Shown: positions 38,701 to 45,140 of the stretch, one piece after another | Layout: every line of letters begins with the position of its first letter | Numbering within the stretch: position 1 is the stretch's first letter | NCBI GenBank assembly: GCA_959347315.1 | Contig: OY365822.1 | Span: forward strand, 10,454,530 to 10,518,529 | Source of the DNA: Bimastos eiseni | Lineage: Eukaryota; Annelida; Clitellata; Crassiclitellata; Lumbricidae | Direction of reading: 5' to 3' | Length of the DNA stretch: 64,000 bases | Made by a program: the position numbers and the translations under genes | Notes under the pieces: generated by a model | What the model was told of the DNA's origin: nothing | Databases searched by the model: none | The model's input: only the letters and a program-made list of their open reading frames with translations

Positions 38701-41700
38701 TACCTGCTGAAGATGACACTGCAAAATAGAACAATTTTATGAGTAAGTAAGTAAGTGAGTGAGTAAGTAAGTAAGTAAGTAAAAAATTCTTTATTAGACT
38801 ACCAGCAAACACACAATAGCTTACAACGGGCATAAATACGAGCATCAATTTTAAACAAAGTCATATGGCATTAGCATAATAATAAAAGATTAAAAGATGA
38901 GCTCACTGAGCAGTTGCTCACAAAATGCAATAACTGAATATAATGTTAAAAAACAAATAAATTCTGTCCATATGTCGTTCATTCATCCGCAAGACGCACA
39001 AACACCTACACACACGCTAACACAAGCCAAGCAACCAATGTCATTTCCTGAATATTATCACTGATAATTAATACCAACAATAATTAATGGTCAACAATTA
39101 AGTTTATTAATAGCCATTAATTAGGTTGAACAGAATGACACATATTTGCCACTAGCCTTTGTAATTGTATTGTATTTTAATACCGATGATTTATATAAAA
39201 TCCTCAGTAGCAATTGACTTCTAGGACACTGTACAAAATATTCACTGCAAATGCTTTGATGCAATATAATATAATAAGCCACTGAGGACATGTATGTTCT
39301 CATGTAAGTATGTTCTCTGAGTGTGCTATGTGAATTCACCTATAGAATACTATGCAATTAGTGCCTTTTTAATTAGATACCATTGTCACATAAATCAATA
39401 GGTTATTAACATTAACTTCTATACAGCCAGTGTCTGATGTAAAAAGCCACAAACAATTGTGCACCAAATCAAACTGTGATGACGTTAATACCCACATCGA
39501 TCTGCATAGACAGAGAGACAGGCACTGGCGGATAAGGGGCGTGGTGTCCAACCGGTTAGAATGCCTGGATTCTAACATGGAGAGTACGAGTTCGAATCGT
39601 CCTTTTTTTCTCCGTCGAATTATCCGTGCCGAAGAATTGTCTGGCGACGAATTGTCTGGTTACCCAATCTGGCGCCCCCACATTTTGAAAATAGTGCATT
39701 TTATGTAATAATAAGTTATTCCATCCTGAAATTTGCACCCTTTCCATACTTGCACCGTGGGCCACAGCTCCGCTGACCCTGGCCCTGTCACCCTACCTGA
39801 AATTGGAGGCATTTGTCTCCGGGGCCCCCTATCTGGATGATAACTGAACAGAATGAAAAGATGTGGCAAGAGAATTGCAAAATATAGATCAAGCAACTAA
39901 AAGCTCTAATACAAAACATATCACTTGCCATAAATTAAAAAAATTGATGTAATTTTGAATTTAATTTGAATTTTTTTATATTAATGATCGCCATAATTCT
40001 GGTCCAAATTAAGCAACATTTTAATCGACACTATCTTTCAACATAGTCCACACAAAATGATTCTAGAAAAGCAGTCTTTGCAACTATTTACAGGTGACAC
40101 TAATAATAACAGTTGGACACCAGACAATCTGGGCATGAACTTCCATCTCATACCACATACATTAGTGTCTGCTGATACATATATCAAAGATCATAAAACA
40201 GTTAGAAGCAAAGCCTAAAGTAGACTGGATCATTCCTACCAACCAAAGATGAAAGTGAACACATACCAATGCTAAACTTAAAGGAAGAATCGATTGGAAA
40301 TGCTGATGTGAGCTGGAGATCTCTTGGATTCTCAGTTAGGGGGTCTTTCAATGAATATATAAATACCCTGGAAAAGATGTCACACAACATCCAAATCAAT
40401 ACGACAGGTCTTTGCAGTACCATTTTCTGCAGTACCAATATGATATATATGCAGTACCAGTGAAATATATTGATTCAACAACAAATTCAACTTTGAAAAC
40501 AAAACATATCGGTATGTTTGGGCAGCCATAATTAGACTGTCTTTGTGTCTCTTAGGGCTGACCTTGGATTTGACCTGACTTCGGATTTGACCTGATTTCG
40601 GATTTGTTTCGTTGTGCCGTCAGTCGACGCCCTATGCGTTATTATGGCGATGCTATAGAAGTCTTTTAAGCATATGCGCATTACCACAAATATAAATCAT
40701 ACTGTATTAAACAAACAACCCATCTGAAAAGTATTCATCTGTATGAATATTGTATTGTATTTAAAGATTAATTCATTAATTGTATTTCTATAGTGTCTCT
40801 CCCAGTACAAACTATTGGCAACCGTGTATCTAGACAAGTTCTCAAATTGTAATTGTTATTAATAACCAAACTAAAGTTCAATCCATAGACTCGTCTAAAG
40901 GAATTTTCACCATCATCATCATCATCATCGTCGTCGTCGTCATCATCATCATCACCATCGTTATCATCATCATCATCGTCACCACCATCATCATCACCGT
41001 CATCAGTTCCTGGCGCCAGCCATTTGACGGCGATGGGTACGCCTCATCATCGTCGTTATCATCATCATCAACTTCATCATCATTGTTGTCATCGTCATCA
41101 TCATCGTCGTCATCATCATCACTTTCACTGATCTGTAAAAAGTTGCATGCTACATGTACTGTACTACAGCTGAACAGAGATGCAAGAGCACACTCTGAAA
41201 CAACAAAGCTCTGCTTTTATTCATGGCTTCCCATTACAACAACAGTAATAAGATGGCTTTTAAATATAATGAATGTACTTTATCAGAACACAAACCAACG
41301 TCTGGAAAATATAAACCAACGGGAATTGGCCCCTCGCTTCACAATACTTCTGGATAGTAATATAAATCTTAGAAAATTTCCCAGCACCCACAAAAACCAC
41401 GTCAGGGAAACCAGCTTATTCACCGGCGCACTGAATCATGTCAAAAATACGGTAGGTCAATTAAAATGGAACTCTAACTAAACGCACCACAATCAACAAA
41501 CATCCCACTTGGCTGATAGTTCATTCACAATGGTTCATAAGGAAATTTTCCCCAAAAGGTTCTCACCCGTTTTCTTCTGAATGTTCTATGACGCTAACTG
41601 CACAATTTGTTCTTTGTTGAACACCGTCAACGACACTACCAAGAATGGCGTACAAGAGTCAAGGAATGTAACATAATCAAATAAACATATTCGTTGTTAT

Positions 41701-42774
41701 CATTGAGTATTAAACTTATATCCAGTACATAAAAACCAACATTGAATCAGTCATTTAACAGTTTCTGACATATTAACCTTCTTAGCAATCATATCAGCCT
41801 AGGTGCCATTGTTCAATTTAGAATGCATAGCATGAACTCTACTGCAATGTCTGTGTTGAAAACTAACAGAAACACCTCGCAATCTCAGAATTGGTCAGCT
41901 TAAATCTCTCCTTAACTGTGCTGCCCAGGTCGCTGCCAATTTATCAAATTCTTCCATGTTTCAAACAACATGCAAGACTACACTGACTTTCGGTTGAAGA
42001 TCGAATTCCACAAGATTCTCCTCCTCTTCCTCTTGACGAAACTGTGCTCTACAGCAAGTGGAGATCTGTTGGTTCCAAGCTCCTGTCCAGCGATACTTCT
42101 CATGTAATGGATAATGTTCATGTAACAGTCTCTTAACCGGAGATTGGAAAGACTACAAAATCCCAAACAGCTCAGGAAACATTTTCAGCTCATCTTAAGA
42201 AACCATTTTGGTTCTGTATCGATAGTCCGAAGGTTCGATAGTCCGAAGATTGCATGGCGACCAGTCGATAGATGATAAGATTGTGGTTTTAATGGTAGCT
42301 GGACTGATGAGATGAATTATGTTTGTTATAAGCTGGATTGCGTAATTCTTTTCATTCATCCAGCTTCCATTTAGGCATGATTCTTTTCATGTCAATCCAG
42401 TTCCCAGTTTTACACATTCTTTTCATCAATTAATCCAGGTTCTAGTTAAATTAATGTCGGAGTATAGAATCTTCGGACTATCGAACCTTCGGACTATCGA
42501 GCGGACACCACCAGTTTGGACCTGTTAGGTAGCCATGTCATAGCTTGTGAGGTTTCTGAAATGCATTATATCAATGTTCAAATACATAGGCCTACATGTA
42601 ATGAACATGTAAGTATGTATGTGTGTAAGTATGTATGTGTTGATGCAAATATATATATACATATAAATATATATATTTTCAAGAGTGTGCATGTATGAAA
42701 TTTCCCATAAAGGATATACAAAGACATTTGTCGGTGTCCAGCAATTTCCTCTGAACAAGTTTTGCAAAATCCAT
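15821..42774 (-). CDS. INPP5B: Inositol polyphosphate 5-phosphatase, INPP5B/OCRL family, 26 coding exons
   Basis: Removes the 5-phosphate from PI(4,5)P2, PI(3,4,5)P3 and related inositol phosphates on endosomal, Golgi and ciliary membranes (family knowledge). Coding exons, 5' to 3': 42774-42718, 41649-41567, 40367-40267, 38718-38695, 37110-37003, 36390-36277, 33708-33612, 32646-32536, 31788-31684, 30817-30703, 29417-29301, 28467-28360, 27373-27303, 26823-26712, 26135-26026, 25650-25515, 24552-24442, 23836-23768, 21530-21434, 20687-20563, 19725-19615, 19156-19046, 18652-18568, 16798-16671, 16422-16311, 15969-15821. They sum to 2667 nt (888 aa plus stop) and every junction phase agrees. The order PH, 5-phosphatase, ASH, RhoGAP and the length match human INPP5B and OCRL (about 900-990 aa). 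The start is the ATG at 42774, 10 nt into an exon preceded by a good acceptor, so at least one 5' UTR exon lies upstream. Many invertebrates have one gene for both vertebrate paralogues; the N-terminus looks more like INPP5B. The weakest junction is the exon 5 donor (GTTCCTATC). Confidence 0.93.
17140..18003. repeat. 21-bp minisatellite with higher-order structure (INPP5B intron 23)
   Basis: About 41 tandem 21-bp units of GGAACAGAAGAGG(g/a)TTTGAAA type in five variants (tail TTTGAAA, TTAGAAA or CATTGAT; GAACACAAG in some). Nine consecutive units are repeated in the same variant order 14 units (about 294 bp) later. Because 21 is a multiple of 3 it creates long open frames on the minus strand; these are not genes. 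Confidence 0.92.
18143..18285. mobile_element. hAT-type MITE in INPP5B intron 23
   Basis: Starts CAGGGGTGTCAATCCCC and ends CCCCCTATCTG. A perfect octamer CACCAGAC flanks it (18135-18142 and 18286-18293). Its right half (CCCTACCTGAAAT, GGAGGCATTTG, CCCCCTATCTG) recurs near 39790-39835, where a second, left-truncated copy seems to lie. Confidence 0.85.
18440..18500 (-). mobile_element. LINE tail fragment
   Basis: ATTTATTTATTCCAAAGGTC, TATATAGCTCCCCTTCAAGG, CACCACTCAGTTAC: degraded reverse tail, about 70 bp from INPP5B exon 23. Confidence 0.45.
18700..18990. repeat. About 40-45 bp minisatellite (INPP5B intron 22)
   Basis: Six to seven diverged copies of GATGATGTCATCCAGGCAAT, GAGTACACAAGAACT. 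Confidence 0.85.
19221..19272. mobile_element. Minimal derivative of the 22820-type element
   Basis: About 52 bp: TATCTATAATCGGCCCGATT, then a partial reverse arm, then GGTACAGCTCT. It corresponds to the left hairpin joined almost directly to the right terminus of the 22820-23639 element, as if the middle was deleted. Confidence 0.55.
19726..20562 (-). other. Candidate U12-type GT-AG intron (INPP5B intron 20)
   Basis: The donor is GTATCCTTT, the full U12 GT-AG consensus. The acceptor side reads TGCCTTAAC (one mismatch to TTCCTTAAC) followed about 10 nt later by CTCCTCTAG. There is no ordinary polypyrimidine tract longer than about 10 nt. The junction GGKDFF to ITVSGSYL fits the ASH domain exactly. 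Confidence 0.8.
21003..21215 (+). mobile_element. L2/CR1-like LINE 3' end with ORF2 C-terminus
   Basis: Reading frame [15 protein letters not shown]...LKTVLL then a stop matches the C-terminal end of CR1/L2-clade ORF2 proteins (AFSxxGPxxWNxLP ... FKxxLKTxLF). The 3' tail is GAGCGCTTCTGAGTAG, AGGGCGCTATATAAA and then (AAT)n. Confidence 0.82.
21649..21957. mobile_element. hAT-type MITE in INPP5B intron 18
   Basis: Starts CAAGGGTGTCAAACG and ends CTTTGACAACACTG. Flanking octamers GTTTATCT and GTCTATCT match at 7 of 8. The interior has GGCGGGCCAGAGTGCCAAA and GATCTCAGAATGGGTG motifs that reappear, diverged, in the 62413-62714 element. It lies about 120 bp upstream (in gene sense) of exon 19. Confidence 0.82.
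22381..22480 (+). repeat. Dispersed repeat, copy B (INPP5B intron 18)
   Basis: Partner of 14690-14795. No terminal repeats or duplications are visible. Confidence 0.8.
22515..22720 (+). mobile_element. L2/CR1-like LINE 3' end
   Basis: CCTTCTCAGTGGTTGGCCCC encodes the AFSVVGP block; then CACTCAGACTCATTTTATAC, GAGCACTCCTGAGTAG, GGTGCTATATAAAT and a (GAAT)n tail. Confidence 0.82.
22820..23639. mobile_element. hAT-type element with a 60-bp perfect hairpin near its left end
   Basis: An 820-bp element starts AAGAGCTGTAC and ends GTACAGCTCTG. Perfect octamers ATATGACC flank it (22812-22819 and 23640-23647). Bases 22831-22890 form a perfect hairpin with 28-bp arms and a 4-base loop. The right end is an array of ATAATCGG / TATCGG motifs, so both ends carry the same short subterminal word. 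There is no transposase frame. Confidence 0.85.
24060..24300. repeat. Palindrome-rich TGTTGCAACA repeat (INPP5B intron 17)
   Basis: TGTTGCAACA-type palindromes occur six or more times along with ACAGC(A/G)A and TTGCTGT complements, forming nested inverted repeats. May be a MITE; its ends are not resolved. Confidence 0.7.
24765..24920. repeat. Degenerate 24-26 bp tandem repeat (INPP5B intron 16)
   Basis: TCAATCCATA, AGCTAATTG and diverged copies, about six. Confidence 0.65.
25660..25830 (+). mobile_element. SINE-like element sharing the LINE tail, copy 2
   Basis: GGCGACTCTTTCAGCTTACTG, CACAGTTTTGCTAACTGATG, then AAGCACCTCTGAGTAGG and GGGGCGCTATATAAATG. It starts 10 bp from INPP5B exon 16. 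Confidence 0.75.
26280..26475 (-). mobile_element. tRNA-derived SINE of a second family
   Basis: On the minus strand: GGGGGCACGGTGGCATAGTG head (A box), GGCAGGTTCAAACCCACC (B box), then CGAGTCACTGCGTAGCTACC. The body differs from the 28044 family. It lies in INPP5B intron 14. Confidence 0.7.
26945..27150 (+). mobile_element. L2/CR1-like LINE 3' end
   Basis: Encodes [19 protein letters not shown] and then [15 protein letters not shown] with a stop, followed by GGGCGCTTCTGAGTAGTAG, GGGGCGCTATATAAATG and GAATGAAT repeats. It is the best preserved copy for the protein end. Confidence 0.87.
27990..28360 (-). repeat. 21-bp minisatellite of splice-donor-like units, split by a SINE
   Basis: On the minus strand the unit is GTGAGATGATTGTTAGACCAG. 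Copies lie at about 28275-28340 directly after the exon 12 donor (28359) and again at 27990-28043 beyond the SINE at 28044-28262. Each unit junction reads CAG|GTGAGA, close to the ideal 5' splice site. Confidence 0.85.
28044..28262 (+). mobile_element. tRNA-derived SINE, copy 1
   Basis: Head GTGTGGCCCGGTGGTTAATC and GGTTAGAGTGG resemble a pol III A box; GGTTCGACCC is a B box 45-50 bp later. Body words GGGACCTCAAGCAAGTCCTT, CAATTGCTCTGCAGTACAAC and GTGTGCACTTCTGA end in GGGCGATATCAGATTTC. It interrupts a 21-bp minisatellite next to INPP5B exon 12. Confidence 0.88.
28885..29155. repeat. (CATTAC/CATTCC)n repeat (INPP5B intron 11)
   Basis: ATTACCATTACATTATC and ATTCCATCACC variants over 270 bp. 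Confidence 0.9.
29450..29655 (+). mobile_element. tRNA-derived SINE, copy 2
   Basis: Same family as 28044: GTTAGAGTGGTCC head, GGGTTCGATCC B box, GGGACCTTGAGCAAGTTCTT body and GGTGATATCAAATTA tail. A (GT)n stretch is expanded inside. Confidence 0.82.
29700..29815 (-). mobile_element. tRNA-like SINE fragment
   Basis: Minus strand GCATGGCAAGTGGGATGTG and AGGTTCAAATCCTC give A- and B-box-like words with a short body (GGGACCTTGGACAAATC). Confidence 0.55.
30003..30216 (-). mobile_element. tRNA-derived SINE, copy 3
   Basis: Reverse orientation of the same family: the complement of GAAGGGCGATATCAAATTT at the low end and of CGATTGGTTAGAGCG and GGGTTCGACCC at the high end. Close to full length. Confidence 0.88.
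30885..31240 (+). mobile_element. L2/CR1-like LINE 3' end interrupted by a MITE
   Basis: [16 protein letters not shown]...LKTVP in frame, then GAGCACCCTCTGAATGAA, GAGGCGCTATA, the MITE at 31031-31208, TAAATCC and (GAAT)n. Confidence 0.82.
31031..31208. mobile_element. MITE with TAGTGGCGGCGCTG ends, nested in a LINE tail
   Basis: A 178-bp element with perfect 14-bp inverted repeats TAGTGGCGGCGCTG. Flanking octamers GCGCTATA and GTGCTATA match at 7 of 8. Excising it restores the GGCGCTATATAAAT tail of a LINE copy. The TAG start and 8-bp duplication suggest hAT; the superfamily is not certain. Confidence 0.88.
31385..31560 (+). mobile_element. L2/CR1-like LINE 3' end, degraded
   Basis: TGGTGTTGGGAGCGCCCACC, GAGTAGTTACCTTGAAGAGG and CGCTATACACAAAT with a short tail. 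Confidence 0.7.
31955..32335. repeat. GAT/GAA repeat with 33-bp and 54-bp higher-order units (INPP5B intron 8)
   Basis: First four 33-bp units (GATGATGATGATGATGAAGA plus GAAAGAGGAGGGT), then four 54-bp units that add GTGAGGATGATGATGTCACT and GTCACAT. The units are almost identical, which suggests recent amplification. Confidence 0.88.
32730..32790. repeat. (CAGA)n microsatellite (INPP5B intron 7)
   Basis: About 15 CAGA units. Confidence 0.95.
33781..33880 (+). mobile_element. tRNA-like SINE head
   Basis: GCTCACGTGGTACAGCGGTT and AGAGTGTTGCC followed by GGTCATTGGGTCGTATCC resemble a tRNA-derived head with a degraded B box. Confidence 0.5.
34170..35600. repeat. (GA)n, (CAGA)n and (CACA)n block (INPP5B intron 6)
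   Basis: GAGAGA 34220-34510 with CAGAGA and AAAGAGA variants, GAC/ACAGACAG patches to 35220, CAGACAGA/CACACA 35440-35600. Long open frames on both strands are repeat products. Confidence 0.93.
35950..36265 (+). mobile_element. L2/CR1-like LINE 3' end
   Basis: TTTATGCCTCTCGTGGCCCT...GGAACAATGTTCC encodes a diverged AF..GPxxWN block; the tail is GGGAGCGCCTCTGATTAGG and GGCCCTACAGAAATTC. It contains the word TCCCAAGCCTGGATAAAGG, also found near 4840 and 55600. It lies immediately downstream (plus strand) of a microsatellite and next to INPP5B exon 6. Confidence 0.65.
36895..36972 (+). mobile_element. LINE tail fragment
   Basis: TTTTGGCTGGGCTGGGTAGG, ACTATATAAAAGCTCAGAAT and (GAAT)n. Only the last ~70 bp of the LINE. 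Confidence 0.5.
37161..37375 (+). mobile_element. tRNA-derived SINE, copy 4
   Basis: GATTGGTTATAGAGCGGTCG head, AGTTCGACCC B box, GGACCTTGAGCAAGTCCTTC body, GAAGGGCAATATCAAATCTC tail. It lies in INPP5B intron 4, about 50 bp upstream of exon 5. Confidence 0.87.
37515..37710 (-). mobile_element. SINE-like element sharing the LINE tail, copy 3
   Basis: Reverse orientation: ATTTATATAGCACCCCTTCA, CTACTCAGAGGCGCTCTC, GTTAGCAAAACTATGCACAG and GGTGGGCCCACGCACAAGCG. Confidence 0.78.
37980..38040. repeat. (AT)n / TATCATATAT repeat (INPP5B intron 4)
   Basis: ATATATCAT units over 60 bp. Confidence 0.9.
38190..38385 (+). mobile_element. SINE-like element sharing the LINE tail, copy 4
   Basis: GTAGGCCCACCACTAGCGAC, TTTACTGTGTATTCC, ACATTACACAGGCTAATGG and GGTGCTATATAAAT; the middle of the tail is diverged. 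Confidence 0.65.
39537..39602 (+). mobile_element. tRNA-like SINE head
   Basis: GCGTGGTGTCCAACCGGTTA and GAATGCC (A box) and GAGTTCGAATCGTCC (B box); the body is replaced by unrelated sequence after about 39605. Confidence 0.6.
39785..39835. mobile_element. Partial copy of the 18143-type MITE
   Basis: Matches the right end of the 18143-18285 element (CCCTACCTGAAAT, GGAGGCATTTG, CCCCCTATCTG). I cannot find its left terminus or a matching target duplication, so it looks truncated. Confidence 0.5.
40905..41130. repeat. (CAT/CGT)n microsatellite (INPP5B intron 2)
   Basis: CATCATCATCGTCGTC with a unique 50-bp interruption around 41010. Confidence 0.92.
41650..42717 (-). other. Candidate U12-type AT-AC intron (INPP5B intron 1)
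   Basis: On the minus strand exon 1 ends ...CTTTGT and the intron starts ATATCCTTT, the exact U12 AT-AC donor consensus. The intron ends with TTCCTTGAC, the exact U12 branch-site consensus, about 10 nt before TTGTAC, giving an AC acceptor. Both flanking exons are then in phase 0 and exon 2 continues as AILGSVVDG, matching the family. No GT-AG choice I tried keeps the frame and this sequence. The intron holds a 282-bp inverted-repeat element at 42219-42500. Confidence 0.82.
42219..42500. mobile_element. Composite-TIR element beta in the INPP5B AT-AC intron
   Basis: Perfect 33-bp inverted repeats (42219-42251 and 42468-42500), each made of two tandem copies of the 16-bp word TCGATAGTCCGAAGGT / ..AAGATT. 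On the minus strand the interior reads CCTAAATGGAAGCTGGAT, GAATGAAAAGAA in about 37-bp repeats, closely matching the internal unit of element alpha although the TIR sequences differ. No coding capacity. Confidence 0.8.
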
Positions 42775-42784
42775 ACCGGATTAC

Positions 42785-44302
42785 CTGCAAACAGATACAC
42801 ACATCTCACTATGATCATATACATTATGACATGCATAGGTATACGCAGTAAGCCTAATTAGTAAAATCTAAAGTAAATTATGTACCGAGAACTTACACTG
42901 ACTTTCATTTAGAAAGTGATGCTCTAGCCAACAATGTGTTGATGCCGAATAGCCCATCCGATCGAAACTGATGACACTATACTACATAATGTGCATGATA
43001 TTGTATCTCCAACGAGAAAACCCCGATACTAAATGTTTGCCATCCATACAATACAGAATACAACGGTTATTAGATAGACCGGTATACACCAGGCGAAAAT
43101 TATTTTTAAAAGTTGGAAATACAAAATCTACCAGATAAAACACTCTACTGATCATAAACAATTCAGGATTTATTTCGAAAAATCTCACCACAGCCAATGA
43201 TTACTTTGTAATTCCGATTTGTATATCAGCGACAGACCACAGATTACATAATAAATGGAGGACGCGGAACAAATCGGTTGGCAGATGTCAACACAATACT
43301 ATTGTAATAAGACAGTGACATTGTACTATGATTGTAGCCTATCTCATATCATTAAGTTTTATGTTTTACTGGATACCAATAACAACAGATGCTACGGTGG
43401 TTTAATTATTACTTCGAAAAGAAAATACTAATAGGCATCCAAAGGTGGGAGCTGTGCACGGCGTCAATTGTGTTTAACGGACGCACAGTCGCGAATTGGA
43501 CATAAAATTACGACGAGATCGTGCTGCATGAAGAAATAATATCTTATTAACAACAAATCCAGTGAACAAAAATGTATTCAATACACGACGCCAACCTGTA
43601 TACCAGAGGGCCACGCTCCGAATATTAGCATGGCGTTTCAAAGATATTTCCAGTCTTGTGGATCATTTAACTCATTTTTTGAACAGGTGATCGGCAAGGA
43701 TTCTGGGTGATCGGATTTAGTATATTTAAAATTTTGTTTGACCGTTCAAAGTTTACTAATCACGAAGGTTTGCAAGGGTTTTCTACTACACGGTGAATCC
43801 GAACTGGTGGTATTTATTTGAAACAACAGATGCATTATGCTAGGGCTACAATGCAAATGTTTGCAGCTGGCATAATGAACAAAGACCCTAGTCGGGTTAA
43901 ATTCAGTTTATTCGAATGATACCCGGATGGAGGCAGAAGTTTAGTCATGAAGGATGCGAAAGTGCTGCGCTGCTATTCCTTTGTATAATGCATGATACAA
44001 TACTGAAGACGAGACTGAAAAACGGACATTTTAAAGCCTTATAATGCTTCCACCTCGCACCATCCAACTACTTTTGTTTACGCTGTCAATTCAGCCTTGA
44101 CCCTCGGACCCATTTACTAAGTTGCTTTATATGTCACCAAACTTTACCTCGTGATCCCTAGCACCGACAATATTAAATGGCGCTTACAGCAGTTTATAAA
44201 TCATCATTATTATTATTTATTTGTTAGTAATATTATTATTTTATCTGAGGTAGTTCTGACCCCTCAGGTGATTCAGAAATTGTCTGAAGACAATGTTGTT
44301 GC
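42785..44302. other. Divergent intergenic region and probable INPP5B 5' UTR/promoter
   Basis: No coding sequence supported. An upstream non-coding INPP5B exon is required by the acceptor at 42785; a donor-like TGTG|GTGAGATT on the minus strand at about 43189 is one candidate. An octamer ATGCAAAT occurs near 43853. Confidence 0.5.
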
Positions 44303-44310
44303 TGTTTTTG

Positions 44311-44996
44311 GGCAATCCTCCGAATCCCGGTCCCAAATTATTTTATACTAATAAGAGGAAGTATAGTACATCAGAGTATGTTATTTAATGATAGAACACA
44401 GCATAAGTGTTATTTATTGTAAGACAACCAGTCATCAACTACTAAATATTGTAATTGTCGCACAGCATTTGCAAATAGCTGCCGAGAACGTTCTGTTTGT
44501 GACTCTTGCGCCACTGAAAGGCCGACAAGTAGCTTGCAAACAGAGCGCGACATGTACCGCTCTGATACTGGAGTTTACGTTTTGCTTGCATCCACAATCC
44601 TTCGATAGTTTCTGAGTGAATGTCCCTGTGTACTGAATGAACGAACTCATGAGCGTGCACAACAACTGCGTGATCATACACCCCGTTGTTTATGCGAGCG
44701 ACATTCTGATAGCCTCGCCAAGCGTCTGTGACGACTGTTGTCCCCGGCAACACATGATTATTGATAATGCGTTCCAGTATTTGTCCATCTCGACGGGCAA
44801 CAACCTCCATCCAACATCGTCCGCTACCACGCTCGACCAAGCCAACAACCCACTTGCCAACGCGTCGAACGAGTTTGTAGTCTCATAATTTAGAAGGAAA
44901 CCGTCACTTGAATTGTCCGCCAACAAGAATTTTGGCAAGCATATCTATGTGATAACACATACGAAATAATTTGGGACCGGGATTCGGAGGATTGCC
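44311..44996 (-). mobile_element. Merlin-superfamily DNA transposon, internally decayed, complete ends
   Basis: The element is 686 bp. Its terminal inverted repeats of about 33 bp begin GGCAATCCTCCGAATCCCGG and are near perfect at both ends (44311-44343 and 44964-44996). An identical 8-bp target duplication TGTTTTTG flanks it (44303-44310 and 44997-45004). The inside encodes part of an IS1016/ISXO2-like transposase on the minus strand. Merlin elements are known for this transposase and 8-9 bp duplications. It lies between the two divergent genes. Perfect ends suggest a fairly recent insertion of an already shortened copy. Confidence 0.92.
44442..44882 (-). pseudogene. Merlin (ISXO2/IS1016-like) transposase fragment
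   Basis: An open stretch of about 147 codons encodes KWVVGLVERGSGRC, a TDAWRGY block with the second catalytic Asp, and HSETIEGLWMQAKRKL with the acidic residue of the DDE/DDD triad. The upstream part that should hold the first Asp (IDES-type motif) is interrupted by stops at about 44883 and 44909. The N-terminal zinc-binding region is absent. The copy cannot make a full transposase (usual length about 300 aa). Confidence 0.88.
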
Positions 44997-45140
44997 TGTT
45001 TTTGTTATTATTATATTATTATTGTTATAAAAAAGTGAACGATTTAACTTGGTATGTAGAATTAAAGCAGATGGCATTTTCGCTTTGGACGGGTGAAAAA
45101 AAAGTTAATATTATTATTAAGGTTATCATTGTTATTATTA

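Larger units (their letters stand above)
37003..42774 (-). other. INPP5B: INPP5B exons 1-5: N-terminal PH-like domain (residues about 1-124)
   Basis: Exon 1 encodes 19 residues starting MDFAKLVQ. Exon 2 supplies the next strand region, exon 3 contains FIYSLKDP and PIDSSFKF, exon 4 is a 24-nt microexon (residues SSSAGTK), and exon 5 contains [13 protein letters not shown]. The spacing of these blocks matches the N-terminal PH domain of human INPP5B (start MDQSVAIQ, then an LFLYT block, then a run of beta strands). Primary sequence is weakly conserved, as expected for this domain. No clathrin-box motif of the OCRL type is obvious. Exon 2 and its splice type rest on frame and consensus only. Confidence 0.75.

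Noticed and set aside
41850..42180. Minus-strand frame with YRWTGAW and [11 protein letters not shown] segments inside the AT-AC intron
   Set aside because: It looks protein-like and has an AG before it, but does not fit the PH domain and its phases do not match exons 1 and 2; possibly an unrelated retroelement piece. Not supportable.
44690..44938. 82-codon minus-strand frame in the Merlin element
   Set aside because: Shadow frame; the transposase motifs lie in another frame.
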